A stretch of DNA of 64,000 nucleotides from Loktanella sp. 3ANDIMAR09 (GTDB lineage: Bacteria > Pseudomonadota > Alphaproteobacteria > Rhodobacterales > Rhodobacteraceae). The DNA lies in assembly GCF_001420005.1 (NCBI RefSeq), contig NZ_LJAK01000001.1:248001-312000 (forward strand). Direction: 5' to 3'. Below the pieces are notes generated by a model, which was not told the DNA's origin, did not search any database, and was given only the letters and a program-made list of their open reading frames with translations. How positions within the stretch are numbered: position 1 is the stretch's first letter; every line of letters starts with the position of its first letter. Both the position numbers and the translations under genes were made by a program. Below are positions 56,830 through 64,000 of this stretch, piece after piece.

Positions 56830-58434
56830 TCAGCCGCTTGCGACCCGTTGTTTCGTCCTGGGCGTCTGCGTCACACAGCCCATCGGTGGCTGGCCGTCGG
56901 CGGGCAGGAATTTTACCATCGTCATCCCGGCAGGGATGGGATGCGCCTCGCAACGCAGGCGGCGCCCGTTCACCAAAATGATGTCATCTGTCACAACCTC
57001 GCGCCGCTGACCCAGCTGGCCGAATTTTTCGACCTTGCGCCAGAAATCCGTGGGCGCGCTGTGCGATTTCCAAAGGCGCAGCGCTGTTCGCAGATCCTGC
57101 AGGTCGAACGAACCGGTGTCATGGTCGCCCCACATCTGGGTGTAGGCGCTGTTTGTCATGACCAAGGTGCTGGCATCGGAAAAAACCGCGATGGCATCGG
57201 ACAGCGTATCCAGCACCGCCTGACCTGTTTCGATTTCGACGCGAAAACGCCGTGTCAGCGAGACCTCGGCGCTGATATCCTCGAACAAGATGGCGATGGC
57301 GCCATCGGGATGCGGACGACCGGTCACGCGAAAGACCTGTCCATCCGGCAGATCCCATCGGTCCGAATAGGCACCATCGGTTGCCACCGCATCCAGGGCT
57401 GCAAACTGTTCGCGCCAACCCGGATAATCCTTAGGTTCGGGAAGTTTGCGCATCTCGCGCAGCCGGTCCAGCACCGATTCCAGCGTGGGGCGGACGGTCA
57501 CGAACTGAATGGGCAGACCGAACATGTCCACAAAGGCAGGGTTGAACATCGTCAGTTTGCGGTCACGGTCAAAGATCGCAAGCCCCGTGGACAGTTCTGC
57601 AAAGGTTTTCACGAGTGTTTGCCGAAAACCCTGCAATTCGCTCTCGGCGCGCATCGTGGCATTGGCGTCGGTGGCGAAAAACAATGTCGAACCGGGGAGG
57701 GGGCATGATGTGATGTCGAACCAATGCTCTGCCTCTTCGCCGTGCAGTTGCAGTGACAGGCGTCGCGCGTTGGGCGCGCGGCACCCGCTGTCGGGCACAG
57801 AGATATCGCCGAACAAGCGTTGTCCGGGCCAGATGCGACCCGCACCCGGCGTGTCAGGCCGTGTCCGTTCCGCATAGGTCAGGTAGGCCGCATTCGCCCA
57901 AATCAGTTCGCCACGCGCATCCTCTTGCCAGACAAGTTGCGGTGTCTCGCGCAGGATGTCGCGCAGTTGGGTCAGTTCCTTGTTCTGGATCGCGTGTTCC
58001 ATTGCGGCAAAGCGGGCGCTGGCCTGTTCGGCCTCGGCCGCCGCGAGGCTGATGCGGGTCAAACCGTTTTCGTTCCGGATCTGGATGCAGATCGTATCGT
58101 CCTGTCCTGCCGGGACCTGCCGATTGTCGTTCCAGCCCAGATCGCCCAAGGTGTCCTGCAACGTCGGAAACTGGTCCCCCAGCACGTGCAAAAGCGCCCC
58201 CAGATCCCCAAGTTTGTCGCGGTGGTCACCGATCAGGGCAGACCCACTGGGCGATGCGTCGATCAGTATATCGCGGTCGAACAGAAAAACGGGTGTCTGG
58301 GTAATCGTGTTTGATCGCGGCGGGGCAGAGGCAGATCCCGAGGTGGAACGGGCAAAGATGAATGCCGCAGTCAGGCCCGCCACGCATAGGCATGCCGCAA
58401 CAAAGAGCAGGATAGAATCATAGATCACGATCAA
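56830..58434 (-). CDS. DivL-like PAS protein lacking a kinase domain
   Basis: A 534-residue protein with one N-terminal membrane helix (residues 4-27) and three PAS-like modules: about 155-260 (ILRETPQLVWQEDARGELIWAN), 275-390 (TFAELSTGLAIFDRDRKLTMFNPAF, LEPKDYPGW-like PEPKDYPGW) and 400-515 (AVLDTLSDAIAVFSDASTLVMTNSAY). The second block strongly recalls the PAS region of DivL, the cell-cycle pseudokinase of Caulobacter. DivL normally continues into a DHp helix (with Tyr in place of His) and an ATPase-like domain; here the frame stops just after the PAS modules. The place next to tsaE and the CtrA box upstream strengthen the DivL link. Not a frameshift in the window: the following bases lead directly into tsaE. 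Confidence 0.6.
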   Translation of the reverse strand: MIVIYDSILLFVAACLCVAGLTAAFIFARSTSGSASAPPRSNTITQTPVFLFDRDILIDASPSGSALIGDHRDKLGDLGALLHVLGDQFPTLQDTLGDLGWNDNRQVPAGQDDTICIQIRNENGLTRISLAAAEAEQASARFAAMEHAIQNKELTQLRDILRETPQLVWQEDARGELIWANAAYLTYAERTRPDTPGAGRIWPGQRLFGDISVPDSGCRAPNARRLSLQLHGEEAEHWFDITSCPLPGSTLFFATDANATMRAESELQGFRQTLVKTFAELSTGLAIFDRDRKLTMFNPAFVDMFGLPIQFVTVRPTLESVLDRLREMRKLPEPKDYPGWREQFAALDAVATDGAYSDRWDLPDGQVFRVTGRPHPDGAIAILFEDISAEVSLTRRFRVEIETGQAVLDTLSDAIAVFSDASTLVMTNSAYTQMWGDHDTGSFDLQDLRTALRLWKSHSAPTDFWRKVEKFGQLGQRREVVTDDIILVNGRRLRCEAHPIPAGMTMVKFLPADGQPPMGCVTQTPRTKQRVASG

Positions 58435-58474
58435 GACCCCCAGGCGTATCTGCCCAAAGACTGTCCGCCGGAGG

Positions 58475-58489
58475 TTAATGCCGCATTAA
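58475..58489 (-). promoter_or_regulatory. CtrA box (TTAA-N7-TTAA)
   Basis: TTAATGCCGCATTAA fits the full-site CtrA consensus TTAA-N7-TTAA exactly and is also the core of a 17-base palindrome (58474-58490). It lies 41 bases upstream of the DivL-like start and 10 bases past the regB stop. The CtrA-DivL-CckA phosphorelay is known to act on such sites in alphaproteobacteria. No ctrA gene is in the window. Confidence 0.65.
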
Positions 58490-58498
58490 CAGGCCCGA

Positions 58499-59854
58499 TC
58501 AGGGCAGGAACGAGGGGTTTTTTCCCAATGTCGGGCGGTGCGCCGGGCTGATATCGACCAGGGCACGCATCGGCCAGGTGACGGTCACCACGGCACCGGA
58601 TTCGGATTCGTTGGCGAATGTCAGGTTGGCCCCGGACCGTTCCAGCAATGTTTTCGCGATAAACAGGCCAAGTCCCATGCCGCTGTAGGCCGGACGTTTT
58701 TCGCCGTCGATCTCTGATCGTCTGCGCCGCACGTAGGGGTCGCCGATGCGGCCGATAACCGACTGCGGAAAACCGTGACCGTCATCGCTGATCATGACCC
58801 GCGCCTCGGTCGCTGACCAGTCGATGCGTACGACGACCGTCTCTTGGGCAAAGTCGACGGCGTTCTGGATCAGGTTGCGCAACCCGTGGATGATTTCGGG
58901 TTTGCGCTGGATCGTGGGCTGCGGGACGGTGCCCCCCTTGATGTCGAACAGAACGCTTGCCTTGCGGTCCAGATGCGGCTCTGCGGCTTCGCGGGCGACG
59001 GCCTCCAGCGGGGCGGTTTTCATCATCAGGTCATCCTTGCCCGCGCGCCCCATGGATTGCAGGATGTCGCCGCAGCGATCGGCCTGCGACCGGATCAGCA
59101 TGACATCGTCGCGCAGGTCGGGATGGTTTTCCAGTTCGGCGACCAGCTCGGTGCTGACCAGTTTGATCGTGGCCAGCGGTGTGCCCAGTTCATGTGCTGC
59201 CGCTGCGACAACACCGCCCAGGTCCGTCAATTTCTGTTCGCGTTCCAGCGCTAGCTGGGTTGCGAGCAACGCATCACCCATACTGTGCATTTCTGTTGTC
59301 ACGCGCCGGGCATAGATGCCCAGAAACATGACGCCGATCACCAATGAGACCCAATAGCCAAAGCCAAAGAGCGGCGGCAGGATCAACAGCGAACCATTCG
59401 CCAGCTGAAGTGGCAGGGATGTAAAGCTGATCAGCGTGATCATCCCGATTGCCAATGCACCAAGTGCGATAAAACTCAGAAGATGCAGCACCGTCGCCGC
59501 GATGGTCACCGGGGCCAGGATCAACAGGGCAAAGGGGTTGTTCAGGCCACCCGTCAGATACAGCAGCAGGCCCAGTTGCAGGATATCGAATGCCAGCATC
59601 GCACTCGCCTCGCGTTCGGACAGGCGTTTGTTCTGCGGGAAATAGGCGTGGGTGGCGATATTGGCGATGGCGGCCACGCAGATCGTCAGGATCACCGGCG
59701 TCAGTGGCAATGTCAGCCCATAGAGCCGGACGGCAACAAGGATCGCCACAATCTGACCACCGACAGCCGCCCACCGCAACGTCAGCAGTGTCCGGAGCCG
59801 GACCCAGTTGCTGCGTTCATGCTGTGCCAGCATCGATGTGTCGTAAATCTCCAT
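58499..59854 (-). CDS. regB: Redox sensor histidine kinase RegB/PrrB
   Basis: A 451-residue membrane sensor kinase. Six transmembrane helices occupy about residues 30-180. GGLNNPF (102-108) is the conserved quinone-site motif. The H-box AAHELGTPLATIKL gives His221 and QADRCGDILQSMGR the redox Cys261, matching His225 and Cys265 of R. capsulatus RegB at the same spacing. C-terminal N, G1 and G2 boxes (NLIQNAV, DDGHGF, GMGLGLFIAKTLL) are intact. It phosphorylates RegA when electron acceptors are low. Divergent from senC-regA across 84 bases. Confidence 0.95.
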   Translation of the reverse strand: MEIYDTSMLAQHERSNWVRLRTLLTLRWAAVGGQIVAILVAVRLYGLTLPLTPVILTICVAAIANIATHAYFPQNKRLSEREASAMLAFDILQLGLLLYLTGGLNNPFALLILAPVTIAATVLHLLSFIALGALAIGMITLISFTSLPLQLANGSLLILPPLFGFGYWVSLVIGVMFLGIYARRVTTEMHSMGDALLATQLALEREQKLTDLGGVVAAAAHELGTPLATIKLVSTELVAELENHPDLRDDVMLIRSQADRCGDILQSMGRAGKDDLMMKTAPLEAVAREAAEPHLDRKASVLFDIKGGTVPQPTIQRKPEIIHGLRNLIQNAVDFAQETVVVRIDWSATEARVMISDDGHGFPQSVIGRIGDPYVRRRRSEIDGEKRPAYSGMGLGLFIAKTLLERSGANLTFANESESGAVVTVTWPMRALVDISPAHRPTLGKNPSFLP

Positions 59855-59938
59855 GATCGCCCTTAAATGTGATGCGCGTCCCCATTGTTATGAGCCGGTG
59901 GATCGGCAATCAATGCGACGCTTTTGAAAGGAGCCCTG

Positions 59939-60541
59939 ATGAACCGCGCGATCGTCCTCGTTTCCGGTGCCGCCATTGCTGCCGTGGTAGGTGTGTCACT
60001 GTCCCTGACCTTCAACCGTGGTCAGGATCTGGCATCCTGTTTCAGCACCAACGCCGAAGGTGCCGACATCGGTGGTCCATTCACGCTGGTCAATCAGGAG
60101 GGGCAGACGGTCACGGATGCAAATGTCATCACGGAACCGACGCTGGTCTATTTCGGCTACGGATTCTGCCCTGATGTCTGTCCCATCGACAATGCCCGCA
60201 ACGTGGCGGCGGTTGACCTGCTGGCGGAACAGGGTGTGTCGGTCACGCCTGTGTTCATCTCTGTGGATCCCGCACGCGATACACCCGAATTCATGGCCGA
60301 TTACGCAGCAAACATGCACCCCAAGATGATCGGCCTGACCGGAAGCGAGGCACAGGTCAAGGCTGCGGCGGATGCCTACAAGGTCTATTATGCACGCAAC
60401 GGGGATGATCCTGACTATTACCTCGTGGACCATTCCGCGTTTACGTACCTGATGCTGCCGGACACCGGTTTTGCGACATTCTTTCGCCGCGACACACCGC
60501 CGCAGCAGATCGCTCAAGAGGTCAGTTGCGCCTTAACATAG
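59939..60541 (+). CDS. senC: SCO1/SenC-family copper protein
   Basis: A 200-residue exported thioredoxin-fold protein. One N-terminal helix anchors it in the inner membrane. GFCPDVCPIDNA is the copper-binding C-x3-C, and the paired His lies in DYYLVDHSAFTYL. SCO proteins help assemble the CuA site of cytochrome oxidase; in Rhodobacter the gene is senC/prrC beside regA. ATG 59939 follows aaaggag. It reads into regA after 55 bases. Confidence 0.93.
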   Translation: MNRAIVLVSGAAIAAVVGVSLSLTFNRGQDLASCFSTNAEGADIGGPFTLVNQEGQTVTDANVITEPTLVYFGYGFCPDVCPIDNARNVAAVDLLAEQGVSVTPVFISVDPARDTPEFMADYAANMHPKMIGLTGSEAQVKAAADAYKVYYARNGDDPDYYLVDHSAFTYLMLPDTGFATFFRRDTPPQQIAQEVSCALT

Positions 60542-60596
60542 ATTGACGGCCTGCCGCGCGGTCCTATCTGTTGGGTAACAAGGCAAGGTATTGAAA

Positions 60597-61148
60597 ATGA
60601 ACAGCGACACACGCGATCTCGGCCCTGACCCGTCACTTTTGCTGGTGGACGATGACGAGGCTTTCGTCAAACGTCTCGCCAAGGCGATGGAAAAACGGGG
60701 GTTTGTCGTCGAAACGGCTGAATCCGTGGCCGAAGGCAAGGCAATCGCGTCTGCCCGCCCGCCTGCCTATGCCGTGGTCGATCTGCGGCTGGAGGACGGC
60801 AATGGTCTGGACGTGGTCGAGGTGCTGCGCGAACGCCGCCCGGAATCGCGGATCGTTGTTCTGACGGGCTATGGTGCCATCGCCACGGCGGTCGCCGCGG
60901 TCAAGATCGGTGCGACCGACTATCTGGCAAAACCCGCTGACGCGACGGATGTGACCAATGCCCTGCTGGCCGGTCAGGACAAGTTGCCTCCGCCGCCCGA
61001 CAACCCCATGAGTGCTGATCGCGTGCGTTGGGAACATATCCAGCGCGTCTATGAATTGTGCGACCGCAACGTGTCTGAAACGGCGCGCAGGCTCAGCATG
61101 CACCGCCGGACGCTGCAACGGATTCTTGCGAAACGCAGTCCGCGCTAA
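60597..61148 (+). CDS. regA: Response regulator RegA/PrrA
   Basis: A 183-residue response regulator. SLLLVDDDEAFVKRLAKAM begins the receiver domain; VVDLRLEDGNG holds the phospho-acceptor Asp62. The C-terminus VYELCDRNVSETARRLSMHRRTLQRILAKRSPR-type helix-turn-helix is nearly the same in all RegA proteins. It controls respiration, nitrogen and carbon fixation and photosynthesis genes by redox state in its family. ATG 60597 follows aagg; its stop overlaps that of the GNAT gene by 4 bases. Confidence 0.96.
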   Translation: MNSDTRDLGPDPSLLLVDDDEAFVKRLAKAMEKRGFVVETAESVAEGKAIASARPPAYAVVDLRLEDGNGLDVVEVLRERRPESRIVVLTGYGAIATAVAAVKIGATDYLAKPADATDVTNALLAGQDKLPPPPDNPMSADRVRWEHIQRVYELCDRNVSETARRLSMHRRTLQRILAKRSPR

Positions 61149-61633
61149 AGGTCGAACCGCTTGCGGATGCGGTCGACACGGGTGCCGTCCCGCAGCGGAA
61201 CGTCGATCAGCCTGTCGAAATCGACAAATCCCATCGCGGCATAATAGCGCAGGCCACTGTCGTTATCCGCCCGGATTGTCGCGTCGATGGTGGCAATGCC
61301 TTCGGACAGGGCCTTGGTCTTGGTGGCCGCGAACAGCGCCCGGCCAATCCCCTTGCCCGCATGATCGCCCGATACGAAACTGGCGATGATCGCCCAGCCC
61401 TGCATCGCGGCATCACCCGGATCGGGCCGGGCAAGCATCTGAAATCCACCGATTATGCCGTCCATATCCGCGACATGCGTGCAGATCAGCGCCGGGCGGC
61501 TGATATAGTGTTGTCGCATCCCGTCCACATCGAACAGAGTTTGATGTGCGGTCGTGCCACCCTTTGCGATGATCGGGTTCAACACATCGACCATCCCTTG
61601 TGCATCCGCTGACGTGGCCTGTCGGATCATCAT
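61145..61633 (-). CDS. GNAT family N-acetyltransferase
   Basis: A 162-residue acetyltransferase fold. MMIRQATSADAQGMVDVLNPIIAKGGTT opens the domain; SGDHAGKGIGRALFAATKTKAL is the acetyl-CoA loop (motif A, a variant of Q/R-x-x-G-x-G/A) and SGLRYYAAMGFVDF motif B. Substrate unknown. ATG 61633 overlaps the stop of the HD gene by 4 bases; a long upstream frame in that gene is rejected. Confidence 0.85.
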   Translation of the reverse strand: MMIRQATSADAQGMVDVLNPIIAKGGTTAHQTLFDVDGMRQHYISRPALICTHVADMDGIIGGFQMLARPDPGDAAMQGWAIIASFVSGDHAGKGIGRALFAATKTKALSEGIATIDATIRADNDSGLRYYAAMGFVDFDRLIDVPLRDGTRVDRIRKRFDL

Positions 61634-62223
61634 TGCATCATCTCCAGCAAGGTGGCGTGTCGTTCGGTGAAATCGGCGCGCACGGCGACCGGCGGGCGCA
61701 AGGCGATGGTCAGCCCGTCGATCAGTTCGGGTTTCTGGCGGCCAAAGAACCTGTTGGCTTCGGCCACGCCGAACCCGGCAATCTGCACGGCCTCGGCCCA
61801 TGCCGATACGCGGTCGGCGGCCTTGATCTGTTTCTTGACGCTGGCGGGCAGGGTTGCGGGCAGTCCGAACCGCAGGTGGATCGCGGCGGTCAACCTCATG
61901 TCCAGCTCGCCATAGCCGGGGCCGATGGCGGCCTTGACCGGGCTGATCATGTCCCCGATCACGTATTCGGGCGCATCATGCAACAATGCGGCCATCCGCC
62001 ATTTCGCCGGTGCCTTGGGGTTCATGCGGGTGAACAGATCCTCGACCAGCAGCGAATGTTCGGCGACGGAATAGGCGAAATCACCCTGTGTCTGCCCGTT
62101 CCAGCGCGCGACAAAGGCCAAACCGTGGGCGATGTCCTCGACCTCGATATCGACGGGTGTAGGATCCAGCAGGTCAAGCCTGCGACCCGAGAGCATTCTT
62201 TGCCATGCGCGGGGCTGTTTCAT
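61630..62223 (-). CDS. HD-domain phosphohydrolase (YfbR-like)
   Basis: A 197-residue HD-superfamily protein. SVAEHSLLVEDLF, then MAALLHDAPEYVIGDM (His-Asp metal pair) and a later KAADRVSAWAEAVQI (the distal Asp) are the metal ligands. YfbR-type relatives are 5'-deoxynucleotidases. It overlaps the GNAT gene by 4 bases and follows the GT8 gene in a short leftward unit. Confidence 0.85.
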   Translation of the reverse strand: MKQPRAWQRMLSGRRLDLLDPTPVDIEVEDIAHGLAFVARWNGQTQGDFAYSVAEHSLLVEDLFTRMNPKAPAKWRMAALLHDAPEYVIGDMISPVKAAIGPGYGELDMRLTAAIHLRFGLPATLPASVKKQIKAADRVSAWAEAVQIAGFGVAEANRFFGRQKPELIDGLTIALRPPVAVRADFTERHATLLEMMQ

Positions 62224-63179
62224 CGTACTGTCATATCCGTTGGAAACCTGTCGAGATAGCGGGCCATGCGCGCCGCAGCGAGGGTATTGCGCAGGAACAT
62301 CTTGCGCATCAACGGCGTATTTCTGGCAGGCATTTGTGACATTGGTATCGGGGGATGGTCCGGAAAATGCATAGCCATGAACCGCGCCAGGTCACGGGCA
62401 TAGCGCGGTGGCAGCTCTTGTGCCTTGTCCCGCCATGGTTTTGCAGGGCCGATGAAATGCGCGATGTTGACGGGGGCCATTGCGCCAAAAAGCCGTGCGC
62501 TCTTGGTCATTTGCCAGTTCCATAGGGGCGAGAGTTCGGCCCAGTCGCAATGCGCGGCCCAGTTCAGAAGGGTCTGGTCGTGCTGCCTGATCGCATCCGG
62601 GTGGCGTCCGGCAAGGTCGAGGATGCGCGCCGACAGATCGGCCTTGGCCCATTGGATCAGGTCCAGCAGCAACACGCCGCTGTTGAAATAGGGCGCGGGC
62701 GGCAGATGGATTGCGGTGAAATCCCGGCTGGCGCGCTGCGGTGTGCGCCATTGCATCGTATCACGCACAGCGCCGATCGCCCGACCGCCCAGATCAAGGT
62801 GCATCAGCGCGTTGAAATCCCCGCCGTCGACATGGATATCGCTGTCCAGATAGAGCAACCGGTCATAGTCGGCCGTCAGCACATGCGGCAGCGCAAGGCG
62901 CAGATAAACGCTTTCACTGCGGCGGGCATCGCGCGGCAGGTCTGCGAATGCACCGTCGGTCGTCACCTTGATCAACCGCAGGCCATGGGCCGTCAGACTG
63001 TCGGGGATGGTCAGATCGTCCATCGTCACGATGCAGATGTCGAACTGACGGTCGCGTTGCAGGCCGGCGATCTGCGTCGCTGCATGCAGGGCAAAGGGCA
63101 AATATCCTGCATCACAGCAAAAAACGACCGCCCTGCGATGGGCGGCCGGTTTCGAAAACGCTGCCGTGATCTGCGACAT
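62220..63179 (-). CDS. Glycosyltransferase family 8
   Basis: A 319-residue glycosyltransferase. [21 protein letters not shown] has the D-x-D metal motif; [18 protein letters not shown] and [11 protein letters not shown] are GT8 (LgtC/glycogenin-like) blocks, and HFIGPAKPW the C-terminal His loop. It would transfer hexose from a UDP-sugar, perhaps to surface polysaccharide. ATG 63179 is preferred over a TTG six codons upstream. It overlaps the HD gene by 4 bases and diverges from ahcY. Confidence 0.88.
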   Translation of the reverse strand: MSQITAAFSKPAAHRRAVVFCCDAGYLPFALHAATQIAGLQRDRQFDICIVTMDDLTIPDSLTAHGLRLIKVTTDGAFADLPRDARRSESVYLRLALPHVLTADYDRLLYLDSDIHVDGGDFNALMHLDLGGRAIGAVRDTMQWRTPQRASRDFTAIHLPPAPYFNSGVLLLDLIQWAKADLSARILDLAGRHPDAIRQHDQTLLNWAAHCDWAELSPLWNWQMTKSARLFGAMAPVNIAHFIGPAKPWRDKAQELPPRYARDLARFMAMHFPDHPPIPMSQMPARNTPLMRKMFLRNTLAAARMARYLDRFPTDMTVR

Positions 63180-63304
63180 GGGACCCTGACGCTGCAATGG
63201 GTGAACAGACTGTCCACGCAGTCAAAGGGCGATCACGTCGCGTTGTCAACGCGGGGAGGTTGGTGATAAGGGGCGGCAACGCTTTTTTCCGCCAGGAGAC
63301 GGAC

Positions 63305-64000
63305 ATGACCCAAGATTATATCGTCAAAGACATTTCACTTGCCGCCTATGGTCGCAAGGAACTGGACATCGCAGAAACGGAAATGCCGGGGCTGATGGCC
63401 CTGCGCGAGGAATACGGCGCGTCCAAACCGCTGGCGGGTGCCCGCATCGTCGGATCGCTGCACATGACGATCCAGACCGCCGTTCTGATCGAAACGCTGG
63501 TTGCACTGGGTGCCGACGTGCGCTGGGCATCCTGCAACATCTTTTCCACGCAGGATCATGCTGCCGCCGCCATCGCGGAATCCGGCGTGCCTGTTTTCGC
63601 GATCAAGGGCCAAAGCCTGGAAGAGCATTGGGATTACCTCGATAAATCCTTCATGTTCCCCGAAGGCGCGAACATGATCCTGGACGATGGCGGCGACGCG
63701 ACACTGTACGTTCTGCTGGGCGCCCGTGCCGAGGCAGGCGAGGACATCATCCCCGTCCCGCAATCCGAAGAAGAAGAAGTCATCAAGGCGCAAATCAAGA
63801 AGCGGATGGAAGCATCCCCTGGCTGGTTCACCAAGGTGAAGGCCGCGATCAAGGGCGTGTCCGAGGAAACCACCACAGGCGTTCACCGTCTGTATGACTT
63901 GCACAAGAACGGCCAGCTGCCGTTCCCTGCGATCAACGTGAACGACTCTGTCACCAAATCAAAGTTCGACAACAAGTACGGCTGCAAGGAATCGCTGGTC
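63305..64000 (+). CDS. ahcY: Adenosylhomocysteinase (3' end outside window)
   Basis: The first 232 residues of S-adenosylhomocysteine hydrolase. [86 protein letters not shown] and [11 protein letters not shown] are the family blocks, up to the NAD-binding segment [17 protein letters not shown]. Recycles SAH from methylation. A clear ggag-a ribosome site precedes ATG 63305. Truncated by the window edge. The long leader (63180-63304) has a small palindrome GCGTT-GTC-AACGC (63240-63252) but no recognised riboswitch. Confidence 0.97.
   Translation, partial: MTQDYIVKDISLAAYGRKELDIAETEMPGLMALREEYGASKPLAGARIVGSLHMTIQTAVLIETLVALGADVRWASCNIFSTQDHAAAAIAESGVPVFAIKGQSLEEHWDYLDKSFMFPEGANMILDDGGDATLYVLLGARAEAGEDIIPVPQSEEEEVIKAQIKKRMEASPGWFTKVKAAIKGVSEETTTGVHRLYDLHKNGQLPFPAINVNDSVTKSKFDNKYGCKESLV

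Noticed and set aside
63180-63304. SAH or SAM riboswitch upstream of ahcY
   Set aside because: The leader has a small palindrome only; the conserved core that I remember for the SAH riboswitch is absent.

Overview
The window looks like an alphaproteobacterial chromosome of the Rhodobacteraceae (Roseobacter-type): high G+C, dense codirectional operons with 1-, 4- and 8-base gene overlaps, a RegB/SenC/RegA redox regulator block, a HrcA/GrpE block divergent from rph-rdgB-hemW, and the parB-parA-rsmG-mnmG-mnmE-rho ... maf-aroE-coaE-dnaQ-secB order that flanks the replication origin in this class. No rRNA, tRNA, CRISPR array, insertion sequence, integrase or prophage gene was seen. The genus cannot be fixed from the sequence alone.

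Layout. 1-4345: end of a methyltransferase gene, hemH, an MFS exporter, then a small unusual operon (a protein with 20 perfect Ser/Thr tripeptide repeats, a small lipoprotein and an HPr-kinase-like P-loop protein). 4350-6173: a cell-envelope cluster with two L,D-transpeptidases on either side of a CAP-domain lipoprotein. 6261-12911: an RlmD/TrmA-type RNA methyltransferase, a heterodimeric ABC exporter pair, CCA-adding enzyme and a CoA-type Nudix enzyme. 12898-24158: hslO, a Nudix gene, argG, an aminotransferase plus sulfotransferase-like pair, exported MsrA, a PfkB sugar kinase, maeB and mutS. 24254-28454: grpE-hrcA diverging from rph-rdgB-hemW.

28451-39379 is the origin region. parB, parA, rsmG, mnmG, mnmE, rho and hemJ all run leftward. 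A roughly 400-base AT-rich gap (35756-36154) with DnaA-box-like and GANTC sites is the likely oriC. maf, aroE, coaE and dnaQ run rightward from it. Two perfect 16-base parS sites lie inside coding sequence, one at the start of mnmG and one near the start of rsmG. The window therefore carries the chromosome's partition genes, at least two of their centromere sites and the probable origin within 8 kb.

39436-48355: fxsA, a Tim44-domain/mltA/smr operon, an MFS gene, hslU and hslV separated by an alpha/beta hydrolase, a KpsC/S-like protein, a base-composition outlier encoding ankyrin repeats, and trxA with a strong terminator. 48414-56789: addA-addB with the peptidoglycan-recycling pair murU-amgK and tsaE in one tightly overlapped operon. 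56830-61148: a PAS protein resembling DivL but ending before any kinase domain, with a perfect CtrA box just upstream, then regB divergent from senC-regA. 61145-64000: a GNAT enzyme, an HD phosphohydrolase, a GT8 glycosyltransferase and the start of ahcY, cut by the window edge.

Most promising for novelty: the Ser-tripeptide protein, lipoprotein and kinase operon; the coding-sequence parS sites beside the putative origin; and the CtrA-box/truncated DivL arrangement.
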